Below, one piece after another: positions 23,201 to 35,709 of a DNA stretch of 64,000 bases. Position numbers and translations under genes: made by a program. The DNA is taken from assembly GCA_022453515.1 (NCBI GenBank), contig JAJNNY010000055.1:186001-250000 (forward strand). The letters are read 5' to 3'. The stretch is from Astrocystis sublimbata (Eukaryota > Ascomycota > Sordariomycetes > Xylariales > Xylariaceae). The stretch's first letter is position 1, and every line of letters begins with the position of its first letter. The notes below the pieces were generated by a model. That model saw only the letters and a list, made by a program, of their open reading frames with translations. It was not told the origin of the DNA and ran no database searches.

Positions 23201-24997
23201 GCGGCAACCCGGTCCATGCATTCATATTCGCCAAACAGGTTCTAGTAAGTTAAGACCATGATTTATATCGGCGCAATGAGGTTTCAACTAACTGTATCTA
23301 GATACTCAGTGTGCCTATAACCTCTGAGAACCGATACGCTATCAAAGACCACAGTGACTTCTGGAGCCTCATGTACCTAGTCTTGGCGCTAGTCATCTTC
23401 CTTGCGCAGATCGGTCAAGGTTTTGCTTTTGCTAAGTGCTCTGCCATTCTTGTTCACAAGGTTCGAGATCAAGCATTCAGAGCGATGCTGCGGCAGGAAG
23501 TTACATTCTTTGACGAGAACACAACTGGCGCGTTGGCGTCGTTTCTCTCCACAGAAGCAACACACGTGGCCGGTCTAAGCGGTGCTACTCTCGGCACCAT
23601 CCTCACGGCCACGACGACCTTAGTATCATCCATTATAGTCGCTTTGGTATTTGGGTGGAAGCTAGCCCTTGTGTGTACAGCCACTGTGCCGGTAATTATT
23701 GCGTGCGGCTTTTTCAGGTTTTATATGCTCGCCCACTTCCAGAAACGGTCGAAGAAGGTCTATGCTAGAAGTGCGTCGTATGCTTCCGAAGCAATATCCA
23801 ATATCCGGACTGTCGCTTCGTTGACGAGGGAAGCCGATGTTTTGAAGCATTATCAGAGCATCCTTAGCGAGCAGCAAAAGTCAAGTCTGAAAGCTGTTGC
23901 GAAGTCATCACTTTTATACGCCGCATCGCAATCTGGTGCGTAGGCCCCATGCCGCCGCCGCCCCCCATCCTTGGCGACGACTAACCACCAACTTTGCAGT
24001 TCTTCTGCTCGCCTTTGCTTTAGGGTTTTGGTATGGCAGTATGCTTATTGCGCGTCGCGAGTATGATCTCTTTAACTTTTTCGTCTGTTTTGTCGCTGTT
24101 ATTTACGGCGCCCAGTCAGCCGGCTCTGTCTTTTCCTTCGCCCCGGACATGGGGAAGACATACCAAGCCGCCAGCAAATTGAAAACCCTTTTTGACCGGA
24201 AATCATCGATTGACACGTCGTCGCAAGATGGCAAAGATAGGGTGCAGGCCATCGAAGGCGCCATTGAGCTCCGCGACGTACATTTCCATTACCCTACCCG
24301 ACCTGATCCAGTTCTGTCGCATGTGAACTTGTCGGTGCACCCGAACCAGTATATAGCGTTAGTTGGGCCGTCAGGCAGTGGGAAGAGCACGACTATATCA
24401 CTACTCGAACGATTCTACGACCCAACAGCGGGTGCAATCTATGTTGATGGAAAAGACATACGCACCCTGAACTTGAACGACTACCGGTCATTCCTAGCAC
24501 TCGTTTCGCAGGAGCCAACGCTTTACCAGGGAACGATTAAGGCCAATATCCTCCTAGGCACGTTGAAGGAAGTGTCGGATAAGGACGTCGAATCTGCCTG
24601 TCGCAAGGCTCATATCTATGATTTTATTGTATCGCTACCCGACGGATTCGATACGATCGTCGGGACTAAAGGTGTTCTTCTTTCGGGAGGCCAGAAACAG
24701 CGCATTGCAATTGCACGTGCGTTGGTTCGTGACCCACGGATCCTGCTGCTTGATGAAGCTACTAGTGCGCTTGATTCCGAATCTGAAAGTGTAGTTCAGG
24801 CTGCACTTGAGAATGCGTCTAGGGGAAGGACAACAATTGCGGTGGCTCACAGATTGAGTACCATCAAGCGAGCCGATATTATATATGTCTTCGATCAGGG
24901 GCAAATTGTAGAGCACGGCTCTCATGCAGGACTCATGAAGCAGAATGGTCGCTATGCTGAGCTTGTCAGGCGCCAAGGTTTAGAAGATCACTCATAG
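20249..24997 (+). CDS. Full-size ABC transporter, ABCB/MDR type (TMD-NBD)2
   Basis: Six exons (20249-21389, 21528-22199, 22468-22754, 22810-23244, 23302-23935, 24000-24997) sum to 1388 residues. NBD1 has Walker [10 protein letters not shown] at about 474, signature LSGGQKQR near 585 and Walker [13 protein letters not shown] at about 605. NBD2 has GPSGSGKST near 1179, LSGGQKQR near 1283 and [15 protein letters not shown] near 1304. Two sets of about six membrane helices precede them. Intron two is unusually long (268 nt) and splits the isoleucine codon just before Walker B; only the CATAAG acceptor restores the motif. The 55-nt intron in the linker (22755-22809) is my inference from a frame change, and an indel would explain it too. 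It likely exports one of the cluster products or gives self-resistance. Confidence 0.9.
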
Positions 24998-25823
24998 AGT
25001 TTAGACTACCTTTGGTACCTAGAGTAGGTAATTTATGAGACAGACATCCCAATCAATTTCTAAACAGCTCATATCATACATGTCAATCGATGCAGTAAAT
25101 GTCTTGTTCAGTATTTCCTCGAGACTTCAGAGGCAACGAGTACCTAGGATGCTGTGCGCCTAGTTCTAAGTCGACTGAGGAATAATACTACCCCAGTCAT
25201 ACTGTATAACGCGACAGGTCCCAAGACCATAGTGAAAGAGGGCTTTGCAACATATCTCATGCACCACTGATCTCAGAGAAAGGCCACATGTTGAAAAGGT
25301 TACTAGATTTCGTCCTCGGCCTGATCCGCGCCAACAACAGGCGTAATCGGGTTCTGACCGGCGCCATGGGCAGTGGCAGGGGATGGTGAATGCACCCCAA
25401 ATGAGGGCGGATAGATGGCAGACCAACATCAATCAGTGTTCTACGAGAGTCTGGATGTCTGGCAATTACACGGAATAGTAAGGATAAGCATAAGCGACAA
25501 CGACTGTGACACTTACTTACATCATTGCCTGTTTGAGGCAGCCAATTGATCACAGCATTGCCCGTTCGGGACGACAATTGTGCCACAAACCCAAGCTTCG
25601 TCGCAGCCTACGAGTCTCAGGCTACAACTGATTCGTTGCCTCAGTGTTGGTACAGCATTTCATATCAGTGGGAGAGTTACCTAGTATTGTTGGTGAAGGC
25701 AGTGCATGCATGTGCCTACAGCCTGCAGAGGCAAGAATCCCGCCATAATTACAAGGGCATTCATTAGTGTGGACGTGGACATGGATCTCAGAGTGGCGCT
25801 CGCTGCACAAGTACTTTGAGTAG
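24998..25823. other. Intergenic region with a possible decayed exon
   Basis: About 0.8 kb between the transporter stop and the bANK stop. On the minus strand near 25500-25600 a stretch reading KLGFVAQLSSRTGNAVINW is followed by a good GTAAGT donor, and a coding-like Pro-rich end lies near 25310-25420. I could not join them in frame or name a family, so I do not call a gene. Confidence 0.4.
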
Positions 25824-26965
25824 TCATAAAATAATTGCGGCTGGATCCGCACCATTATCTAGTAAAAACTTCACCATTGCTTCATGCCCATGCATCACAG
25901 CCTGATGTAGGGGGGTTTGCATGGCATTGTCCCGCAGCTGGAGGCATTCAGAACATGTGTTTAGAATCTCTCTCGCAACAGCAATGCTGCCGGACTGGGC
26001 GGCCATATGCATAGCTGTCTGCCCTTCGGCGTCTCTCAGCACGGCGTTGGCACCCGCCCTCAGAAGCTCCTGAACAACATCGGCATGCTCGGCCAGAGCG
26101 GCAATGTGTAGAGCAGATTGACCATCGCCGGTCAACGAGTCTACGTTCAGGTGACTTTTGGTCGCTAGCAACGCTCGGATGATGACCGCTTGCCCCTGGT
26201 GACTTGCAATGTGAAGCGTGTTGAAGCCGCGCAGACTGCTCGGCAACCCCAACCCCAACCCCTGGTCCTCCTCCGTCCACGAGGACTTACTCATCTTGCC
26301 ATCTGGTATACAGTGATCTAAATTGGTGTTATCAAATGAGGCACCACGTTGAATGTAAGAATCCGGTAGTTGCAAACTGGAGAAATTGGGGGATTCGGAC
26401 AGCAAGGAATTATCGAGTGGGTGAGGTTCAGGCGCATTGTTGGAAAGGGTGTGAAGCGCAGACGTGTTTGTTGAATCATCGAGGTTTACAGACAGCATGT
26501 CGTTGGTCCATTCCATGACTGCCAAAGCAGAGAACGGTGCCTCTTCTGTAGGACCTGGGTCTGAATGTGGGGATTGGAGTCCGAGGCTGGGGAATCGCGG
26601 AGGCTGTGTTCGTTCACGTTGCCGTGTAGGTTCTGAGCGGATGTGTGCTGTTGTTCGCGTCAGATGATGAGGGGTTCGTTTGCGGCCAGGAGGTCGCGGG
26701 ATTGTGTGGGGTTGCGTCCATGTTAATAGTTTTTTGGTCTCGCGGCTCTTGGCTGTTGAACCCATTCTCTTCATACGCTCTCCTATATGGCAAACTGTTA
26801 ATGAGAGAGATGCAGAGGTTGTAGTTAAGATCCTGGGCTGCTCGCAGGGCCTAGCCGCATTTCATAAAACTTACGGCGATTTGTCTGCGCGATGCGGTTC
26901 TGCCAGCGTCGCCAATCTTGAGGGCTGGTGATTTTGCTTACGTTGTCGTCCAAGGCGGTATTCAT
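25824..26965 (-). CDS. bANK transcription factor (bZIP-type basic region plus ankyrin repeats)
   Basis: Two minus-strand exons (26875-26965, 25824-26782) encode 349 residues. Exon one is only 91 bases and carries WRRWQNRIAQTNRR; the splice adds RERMKR, completing a basic DNA-binding region like the QNRxAQRxxRER of fungal bZIP proteins. No leucine zipper follows. After about 130 low-complexity residues come about four ankyrin repeats (from about residue 185), for example DGQSALHIAALAEHADVVQELLRAGA. This build is that of bANK regulators such as TOXE of the HC-toxin cluster, which switch on biosynthetic clusters. It lies between the transporter and the tailoring genes and is the only clear pathway-specific regulator in the window. 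Taking the 26774 ATG as start would lose half of the DNA-binding motif. Confidence 0.88.
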
Positions 26966-28343
26966 TGAAGTTCTATTGAGATGGTTGCGTACACAATAGT
27001 CGCTTGCACAACATTAGTTTTATATAGGAATTGCAAGCGAAATGGACATGACCTTCAAAATGACTTCGACGATGTCGCCACCCCTGTTTGATGGTTATCG
27101 AGCCTCGAGGAGTTGCTTGTTGTTGGCGCTAACAAGCTGACGAGCTGCAGGAGCTGATGTTGTTGGTGTCAGCAAGCTGATGAGGAATATCCCACGTGTG
27201 CGGCGTCCCATGGGGCACAGACATACAGGAATAACCATACGGGCGGGCCAACTGATAGTAGTAGCGCCCGGCTCGTTACCAGACTCATTATCCGACCGAT
27301 GGTAAGAGAGACGATGGTAGGTTTTAGGAGGCTACATAAGGGTATCTACTTGGTAGGTAGGGTTAGTGGTCCGAGCCCGCCGAGTGGGATGGATCTAAGT
27401 CCGAACCAGCCCTTGCACCCAGCTCAGCAATCAACAGCTAGGCACTTAGATAAACCTTGCTCAATTCTGGAATATCTCAATGGGACGAAGAAGATGTACA
27501 CCCATGCGCTATATAAATCCCACCTACATACCTACATAGATGTTACTATCTAACCTTCGAGGCCTATTATTAGCTTGTTTGATTCCTCACTGGCGGGGTG
27601 CTCGCTTGTTGTTGTTGGTGTAGTTGTGCCACGTAAATGCATAAGTGCAGTAGTTATCAAGGCTTGTAAATTTACAGCGATTACTTGAATAGCTGCAAAT
27701 TTTAAATCCACAATTCACGTATCTCATGTTATGGTGCGTGTGTGAATAGCTAACATATCTTTTCAAGGGCTGATCAAGCAAAGAGAGGAGGATTTGAATC
27801 TGAAAAGAAGAGCTTGCGGGTGACGTTTACGTAGCAGCGGCAACGGGGCGACTAGCTTCTGGGCCACAAGGCTTGTTCTGTGCTAAGCCTTGAGCAACTC
27901 ACTCCTGTTGACGGTCACTCACAAGAGAGGTCAGACCAACTACCTACCCAATTCATGCTCACTGTTGTCGAGGGTGCAACAAGGGTGGGGACTCGAGGCG
28001 AGGTGCCCTGCGCACTAAGAACCAACAATAGCTACATTGGGAAACTAGAACTCATGGCGATTTCTTGTTTAATATGGTAATAATGGCCTATTGTTTCCTG
28101 ACCGGCATAGCCTACTGCCATGCCCCCATGTATACTTCAATGGTCGGTATTATAAATTGTTGATATACTGGGCTGGCAGATGATCCATGCCCTTCTTCTC
28201 ATGACAATTAGGAGGTGCTGCACCTCCCTTTAGCAACTCTTTTGTTCATTTTTACTCACATATTACCAGATCGCAGATTCCAGTTCTCGTCTAGTCGTTC
28301 AACTCGAGACCTGAACCTTCGATTTAAACACCAGAAAAGGATA
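26966..28343. other. Divergent intergenic region (bANK / DUF7702-like)
   Basis: About 1.4 kb. It contains imperfect direct repeats of GCTGACGAGCTGC/AAGCTGATGAG type at about 27110-27185 and several GGTAGGTAGG stretches near 27350. Open frames such as 27299-27553 have no recognisable domain. It should include the regulator's promoter. Confidence 0.5.
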
Positions 28344-29190
28344 ATGACAGACGTTACCTTTCGCGATGCCACGGCCATCGTGCAACTACTCTTTTTTGTG
28401 CTCTACCTCGTCTGTGCACTCATATTATGCCGCAGACACGGGTGGCATCGAAGCGGTGGCTGGTCGATCATCGTAATCTTCAGTCTGCTACGCTTGATCG
28501 GAGCTTCATTCCAACTCGTAACCCTTTCCCATCCAACACGTGATATATACGCGGGGGCCTTGGTCACGGAAAGCATTGGCATCGCACCCTTAATAGGCAT
28601 TAGTGCCGGCATGTTGACGAGGCTGTGAGTCCAACACCTGTCCCCTCGAGATGCCGAATGCAGCGGCAGCTAGTCTCATCGCCTACTAATTCATTCGGAG
28701 TTTCGTGTGAAACAGGAATGACCACCTGTACAGACAGATTCATAGAATCTACTTCGTCCTGATATTTGCCGCCAGTTTGACTGGTATTGGCCTCGCCTCT
28801 GGCAGCGCGGCGATTACACCGCCGCCAAACTCGCCCTCGCCGTTCGTGGCCAACTACCTCACCAAAGCGGCTAATGTTGTTTTCGCAACTGGATTCGCTG
28901 GCATCGTAGTGATATTCTTCGTCATCCTTGCACACAAGGTTGAGCTTCCCCGGATGGAAGTTCGATTGCTTGCAGCCGTGGCCACCGCCTCGCCGTTCGT
29001 GGCTATTCGCTTGGTCTACGGTCTACTCTTCGCCTTCTCCCCAGATTTAAGATTCAACATCCTCGTGGGAAGTACCCTTATCTACTTTCTACTATCGACC
29101 ATCCCGGAGATCATTGCGGTCGGCATCAGTGTTGTGGTCGGCCTCACCCTGCCCAAAGCATCCAAAGCCACCCCAAAGGTAGATGGCTGA
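28344..29190 (+). CDS. DUF7702-like seven-helix membrane protein
   Basis: Two exons (28344-28624, 28716-29190) encode 251 residues with about seven hydrophobic helices. Motifs resembling the family are CRRHGWHRSGGW after the first helix, LLRLIGASFQL in the next, and ISAGMLTRL-N across the splice. An in-frame upstream CTG/ATG-less extension before 28344 is not needed. Members are common in Pezizomycotina, of unknown function, and often sit in or beside metabolite clusters. No catalytic motif is visible. Confidence 0.78.
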
Positions 29191-30264
29191 GAATTCCTTG
29201 GCACAACACGGGCTTCAAAGCTACGATACGGGACGAAAACTGGGCGAGAGGCTAAACGGGACTGCTGGAATTTCTCTGTGCAGAACTAGAAAATGTAATT
29301 AATGATGCATGCAATGAGGGAAAAGGATAGTACGTGTAGTAGCGAAATCAATAATATTCCATCATCTACCTATGTGTCAAACTAGCTACGCCCATGTCGC
29401 AACCTAAGTATTGCCATCCTTACTCGTCTCGTTCCAACTGACTCCGAGTTATTCGTAGCTAAGAACCCTTCAACTCAATACAAGTACCTACTGTACGTTA
29501 CCAGCAACCGCTATTTGCTTTCTGCGTATTCCGGCTCGGCTGCTGCCGGATCGCCAACTTTGGAATTCCATGAATCTTGCCTATTTGAGTCATGACAATT
29601 CTAGGCATCTAAATGGGGGACTCGCGACCTTCACCCATGATTCTGGGGCCATAATCCGGTCCCTCGGGTTCCGATCAGGTACCTTCCAGGGGTTCAGCGA
29701 AACAACAGTCCTAATTGGACCAGAGAATCTGAAGGACCCCTAACCTAACAAGAAAGCACTAACCTCTCCAGGAGGTACCTAAACTGGTGCTCGCTCACCT
29801 GCGTAACTAGAAATTACCTAGGTAGGTATCGACAAAGCCTACCACGAAAGTAACTGGGTTAGATTCTCGAACCTGAAGAGACCGTGCATTCAGAATTACA
29901 TATGGTTCATCTCGAGCATGGCGTTAAACATTTCCTTTCCCTTTCGCTTTGATTTAAAAGGTCTAGACGTAAAATTTTCCTCATTTGGCCTCCACATCGT
30001 CAACGGGAGAAGCCAATAATCAATAATATGAGTCTGGTCAAGTAGTGCCCTCCACTATCTCGAAAGGTAGGTGAATACTAGGGTAAGTGATTGCGCTCGG
30101 CTGGAATGTTACCACCTTGCCAATGTTCCTATTTTGCCATCATAACACTTAATCAGTACCTAATCTAAGGACTTAATAATGTGAAGTATTTGGACATGAA
30201 ATAAAAATATTCCAATACCTTCCTTCCACAACCATACACTTCTTTGCCCCTGACGACCTTCATC
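29191..30264. other. Intergenic region
   Basis: About 1.07 kb without a supported gene. A CCTAGGTAGGTA motif occurs at about 29816-29828, and related TACCT-type words are frequent. The right end is the promoter of the glycosyltransferase. Confidence 0.5.
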
Positions 30265-31741
30265 ATGCAAAAGACAGAGAGGACCATATTGTTCATGACG
30301 AATGTCGAACTGGGCCAGTCCTCGGTGATGCTGGCTGTGGCTAGTGAACTTACCCTCAATGAATGTTTAGACATACACATCGCTTCGTTCGCAGGCTTGG
30401 AAAACTTAGTTCCTCCACGGGCCACCTTCCATCGCCTGCAAGGAAAGTCGATGAAAAATGTGTTTACAGATAAAGGCTTGGGGTTCTTGCCTCGGCACCC
30501 AGCAAGCGTGAAGGGTGCTGTGCAGTCGTATAGCGAGCTTCTTCCTATGCTCATGGCCCCATGGGAGCCGAATGACTACCTCGCCCTTTATGACCAGTGC
30601 TTGGGACTGATTGAACGGGTGCAACCACATGCGGTGGTTTTGGATCCTTTGCTCGGCCCAGCAATCGACGCCTGCAGCGTTCTCCGCCAACGACGCATCG
30701 TCTTGAGCCCTGCAACATTCAAAGACCACGTGGTGAACTTACAGCCCCGTGGAGAAGTCTTATGGAAATACCCTGTGTGAGTACAACCTCGATCTTCTGC
30801 AGCTACACCTTTTTTTTTCTCACAATGCATCTAGCTTCTGTTCGGGGTTTCCCGTCCCTCTACCACTATCTTATGTCTTCGCCAATATATACCTCATATA
30901 CCAGCTTGTGAAGCTTGCCTACTTCAACCCAAGGGTACAAGGTCTCATCAAAGCGCGCAACGACTACGGCATCCCAGGGAAGATGACTGTCGCATACAAT
31001 CAATGTGATCCTGATATACTGCACCTCGTTCCAGCGACGAGACAAACGGACTGGCCATTCTCGGTCATACCCTCAAATTTGATCGGTTGTGGCCCAATTT
31101 TGCCGTCCTATAAGCCTCTTTCGGACGTTGATCCTGCACTAGCATCCTGGCTACAAATGCGGCCAACTGTTATTATAAACATGGGCTCGCATGTTACATA
31201 CGAGCCAGGGCAGGCAGAGGAGATAACATCCGCGATTTTTCAATGTTTGGATCGTTATCCCAACACACAGTTTCTTTGGAAATGCGGCAAGACGGCTCAG
31301 TCGGACTCACGAGTGATGGACGGCATCGTAGATTCAAGAGTCCGACTCATTTCTTGGCTGCCCTCGACGCCTGTTGCATGCCTCACGGCTTCCAGCTCAG
31401 TGTTGGCCTATGTTCACCACGGTGGCTCCAACTCGTTCCATGAAGCGCTTGCCGCCGGCGTGCCACAGGTCGTCTGTCCTGTTTGGATCGACACTTACGA
31501 GTTCGCCACGCGGGCTGAGATGCTGGGGATCGGCGTTAAAGGTAATGAGGTGGCAGCACCCAACTTGAAAGCCGACGAGCTCGTTCGTGCTCTCGATAAG
31601 GTACTCGAAGACTCTGTTGATGCCATAGGAATGAGAGAGAAGGCCAAGAGGCTGGCCGGTGACGTAGGCTATGTAGATGGTGGAAGGAAGATTGCTGCAG
31701 ATCGGATCAAAAGGCATGTGTACGAAGATGGCCAGATATAA
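30265..31741 (+). CDS. UGT-like (GT1) glycosyltransferase
   Basis: Two exons (30265-30776, 30835-31741) encode 472 residues; the ATG at 30265 is the first in frame. The C-terminal donor domain has the GT1 signature region: VRLISWLPSTPVACL, then AYVHHGGSNSFHEALAAGVPQVVCPVWIDTYEFATR. The HHGGxNS and GVPQ elements bind the nucleotide sugar in this family. The N-terminal half has the acceptor-domain opening ILFMTNVELGQSSVMLAVASEL and the SGFP-VPLP segment at the splice. A glycosyltransferase among HR-PKS tailoring genes suggests a sugar on the polyketide, or detoxification by glycosylation. The donor sugar cannot be read from sequence. Confidence 0.88.
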
Positions 31742-32042
31742 GAGACCAAGTAGGAGAAATGGATTTAATATTTTCCCAACGCATACCGAAGTCTGTTGTA
31801 TTATGTGTTTTGATTTATAGTTACTCCATGTTCAAAAGCCCCGCGATTCCACGCGATGTTACTGTGTTGCGAAGTTATTTTGTATAATTGAAATAATACT
31901 AACGGATGAGAGCCGATTTCATCAAAGTAAGAATAAAGTATGGAACTACTACAGCTGATGTGACGGCTTGTGCAATTCTCCCAAATATACGTAGCAAATA
32001 AAATCATATGGCGTCTGAAGTTACATCTCGTTCCAGGCCAGT

Positions 32043-33257
32043 CTATCCACCCTTGGACTTTGCCTTGCCACCCTTGCTTTCTCCTACTTGTATCATTCTC
32101 TCAAGCTTCTTAAGCCCGAAAATCAACCAACAAACATAATCAATCACCCATTCTCCAAAAAACATCGACCCCAACCAAACGGCCCATGCCAAGCGTCCGT
32201 GCCAGAACCAGTCAGGTCGCCCTATCCAAGACCTAAGGAACCACCACACCTCAGGCCGCACCGCCCTCCCCACCAGCGCCTCCGCGTACTCGTCGGCGCA
32301 CATCTCGGCATTTTCCTGACTAAACTGAAGCCTTTTCTCGAACACATCGGCGACGCGGCGGTAATGCGAGTCCTTCGGGAGCGTCTGACGCGTCCAATTG
32401 TTCGTGATATTGGAACGCACCGGGCCCACCATGGCGACCAGAACGCGCACCCCAAACGGTCGCAGCTCCTGTCGCAGGGTACGGCTGTAGCTCACGACGG
32501 CGCCCTTGCTCGCGCAGTAGGCGCCGCCGAACACATAAGGCACCACGGCCGATAGCGAGGCGATGTTGATGACCAGGCCCTTTGCGCTTATCAGCTGGTC
32601 TGCAAAGGCGGCCACCATGGCCATGACGCCAAAGACGTTGACCTCGAAAGTCTTGCGCACGTCGTCGATTGAGAGGTCTGTTGCCGGGTAGGTATGAGTA
32701 CGGCCGCTGCGGGAATGGGGGATGGTTGAGTTAGTTCTTCCGTTGTTTGGCGAGTGAATTTAGGCCTACACAATCCCCGCCGGGCGACGATGCATCCGAT
32801 GGATGGACACTCACGCGTTGTTCACTAAGATGTCCAACCGACCACTCGTTATACGCGCTACTTCGCGGTGACATTTGGCGATACTTTCATTGCTGGTTAA
32901 GTCTAACGGGACACTACAGATGCCCTGCGCAGACAGCTCAGACAGTACATCCGGGTTGCGTGCTGTAGCAATGGCATGGAAACCTAATTCATGGCGACGG
33001 GTCAGCGCACTTTCGAATGAGGTTGCGTAGACATTGATGCTAGATGTGAGGTTCAAAGGAAGGAGGAATAGTATCATCGAGGTAAATTCAGGTATATTTA
33101 CCTCTCTCCTTGAACTTGAGGCAGATCGAATGGCCAATACCCCCGGGTGTACAGCTACTCTCTCTCGTTACTCAAGACTCTTCATTAGATCGTCGGGCGT
33201 GCTTTGGAGAATTTACCCTGTAACTAACACGAAACGCTGTCTTTCGACAAGCGTCAT
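32043..33257 (-). CDS. Short-chain dehydrogenase/reductase (SDR, AYR1-like)
   Basis: Four minus-strand exons (33217-33257, 33102-33154, 32815-32983, 32043-32706) encode 308 residues. The two tiny first exons (41 and 53 bases) are needed to build the nucleotide site: RFVLVTG joins CTPGGIG, then HSICLKFKERG joins FHAIATARN. Further motifs are DILVNNAG across the third splice, the catalytic Ser in NIASLSAVVPY and Tyr/Lys in AYCASKG. A hydrophobic C-terminus (WAVWLGSMFFGEWVIDYVCW) suggests membrane association, as in 1-acyl-DHAP reductase-like SDRs. It likely reduces a ketone or oxidises an alcohol of the pathway product. Confidence 0.88.
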
Positions 33258-34088
33258 GGCCAGGCTATTTTAGTGGGTTAAGGGTATTCCTATCGCGTGC
33301 TTCAGTTGCTGTCAGGCTGCATCCACGTTGTAGGCTATGGCACACAGTTCATGAAAAAGTCACTTGTGTAAGTAAGTAGGTAGTTTGAGATATCATCGTC
33401 TATATTTCCTATATTTCGCTCCCAGCCTCAACACGAACGTTCACTGTCCCCACAAGTAAAAGATAGTCTGTATACGGCGTTTCTTAGTCGCGAATCATCA
33501 ATGATTGAATTCTATGTGTATTTGAATTCCCAATTGGTATCAAAAGATCGTCCAAGATTGCCAATTCGAGCATCTTCAGAATGCCTACCCGTAACCGGCA
33601 GTAGTATCTCAGCCGATGTACCTAAATGGGGAAATATGACCTGTCAGCGAGCTCTATTTCAAGGGTTTAGGCTGTGCACAGGGGCCTGCAGCCTACCTAA
33701 ATGAGTAAGTACCTAAATGAGTTAGCAGGTACTTAAGCAAGGTACCTCAGTAGGACTTGCGATCGCCTGTCGTAGAAGATCTCTCACTCACACAGGTGAG
33801 TTGGGAAACAAATTCACCCGTTCATGGTCAAGCAGCTCGTCGTTTGCCAACAGGAGGATTTTCATTGTAGTGATTCTCACGAGCCATTAAATTTCAACTC
33901 AATAGCGGAAGACTGGTTATTTGCATCCTGTGTCTAAAATTCTAATCCTGCATTCTCTCTATAATAGGTGCCGTAGAGGAGGCCGTATCACCATCTACCA
34001 TCATATGGAGCGGGAGAATCCTGTGAGCCTGTAATCGTGCATACTACTAAATAAACACTAAGACATTTTTCGCTGAATCAAGACTTTA
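33258..34088. other. Intergenic region
   Basis: About 830 bases. Contains repeated TACCTAAATGAG/GTACTTAAG words at 33694-33760, and no recognisable gene. Confidence 0.5.
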
Positions 34089-34989
34089 TCACGGCTTGAC
34101 ACTGAGGCTCTTAGCCAATTTCCTGAATAAGGAAGCAATATTCGCGGCTACCTTGGGCGAGCGTGGAACGTCATGTCCCCCTTGGTGGTCGTACATGTTC
34201 TTCTCATTCGCATGGCAGAGATACGCCATTTGAACACTTGACAACCAAATAGGGTCCATCGCGCCGTAGATATGAACCGTCTGCAACCCGGTAATGAATG
34301 CCTCCCGGGGAAACGCCGTGAAATCCAGGCCAAAGCAATCGTTCTTTGGTGGCAGACTACTAGCATCGTGAAGCAGCGCACTCGTGTCTTTCCACATGCC
34401 GGCCGTGCCTTTCGACATGAGGGTCATAACATTCGCCAGATTTTGTAAGTCATTGGTTCTGGCATGCAGTATGTTTTCTGCCGCCCGCTTGTGGCCCCGT
34501 GCTTCGTTCCCGACAGGCAACCCGTGCGCCTCCAGCAGAGTGTACTCAAGGTTGGCATTCATGAAGACGATCGACTTGAAAGGTAGTGAGATCCTTTCCT
34601 CGGGCGGTCTGAGGTTGTTGTCCAAGACGAGGGTTGTTACTATGGCGGCCGATTGTGAGAAGCAGCAGACGCAGTCATAAGGTCCGTTTTGTTCCATGTA
34701 CTGGAGAAGCCAGTGGGCTGTATCTCGAACCGATTCCACGTCCCTTTTCTCGTCAATCCACGTGAAGGCCGTTTTGAAGACCCTTTTCAAGCTGGCGGGA
34801 AGCTCGGAAGGGATGGGAGCATCAACAAAGTCAAAGGTGAACGATTTGTCTAACTTTGACCGGAATTGCCCTGAGTAGCTCGTCAATTATAATGGTCGTC
34901 TAGGGCTCATATGGTAAGGGAACCATACCTGTTTGTGCCTTGAAAATAAAGGCGCTGGTGGCATGTCCGTGAAGCATAAGAGTGTGCAT
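34089..34989 (-). CDS. FSH-family alpha/beta serine hydrolase (LovG-like)
   Basis: Two minus-strand exons (34929-34989, 34089-34870) encode 280 residues. Exon one gives MHTLMLHGHATSAFIFKAQT, the usual FSH1 opening with the oxyanion-side LHG. The nucleophile is Ser92 in C-F-S-Q-S, then Asp in VHIYGAMDPIW and His in DHQGGHDVPRSP. Both Gly of the usual G-F-S-Q-G are replaced, which is odd but leaves Ser-Asp-His complete. Related enzymes release polyketides from HR-PKSs that lack a thioesterase (LovG in lovastatin). The PKS here also ends in an ACP with no release domain, so this is the best candidate for product release; that role is inferred from context. Confidence 0.85.
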
Positions 34990-35709
34990 GGTTGTTGGAT
35001 GCCGGATGGGGTACAATACGACAACGATAAATATGACAGTACAATTAGTTTGTTAGCGATCTATAAATTTGATGTAATGGTAAAGAGGAAAAGAGCAAAC
35101 ATATGTCAAGTAAGAGCCTGGGCATTCAGTTGTAGAAAACTGTGATGTCGAATTGGGTCGCATCGCCTGTTTTGGGTGCCCTTCACTTCCATTAAGAGAC
35201 AACACCCTAAGAGATTAAGTGCCACGTAGACCGTGTCGGAGACACTGTATTTTTTCGGTGCACCAATGATATCTCGGGAATATTGGCAAAACTGCCTTAT
35301 TAGGTCATTTCACGGCACTGACTTTCCTTATTGGTAGCTAATACCGGTCTTAATACAGTGTTCGACCGCACAGTATAGGGCGCCAGAATGTTGGAAACAA
35401 AGCACCTTTCATGGCCATCTCATTCTTCGAGTTCACCTTTCGAGGTGACGGAAAAAAACACATCGCAATCATCATTGATCAAGGGGATGAAGCCCCTGAC
35501 CATTTACCTAGAGCCGAAACTGCGTGCATCATGATCCAGTTTACTCAGGACCTCATGTGTGATTCCTTGAGCTCCGCTGAGATTTGGATAGAAGTTCGAA
35601 ATTGTTAAGCTGAGCTCTAAGCTTTATCTGTTTTTCAACAACTAAAAGAGGATCGCGGCAAAACTCGCATAGAAAAAGTATATCACAGCCAGAATCGCTT
35701 GTAGCTAGC
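34990..35709. other. Intergenic region
   Basis: About 720 bases between the hydrolase start and the P450 stop. The frame at 35411-35608 has no domain. Nothing else was seen. Confidence 0.5.

Noticed and set aside
25257..25586. Possible minus-strand exon (KLGFVAQLSSRTGNAVINW) with a GTAAGT donor
   Set aside because: No downstream acceptor joins it in frame to the coding-like end near 25310-25420, no start codon context and no family recognised. Left as a possible decayed fragment.
26247..26262. CCCCAACCCCAACCCC run as telomere-like or G-quadruplex element
   Set aside because: It lies inside the bANK coding sequence and encodes the G-L-G-L-G-L segment; it is not the fungal TTAGGG repeat and has only three full tracts.
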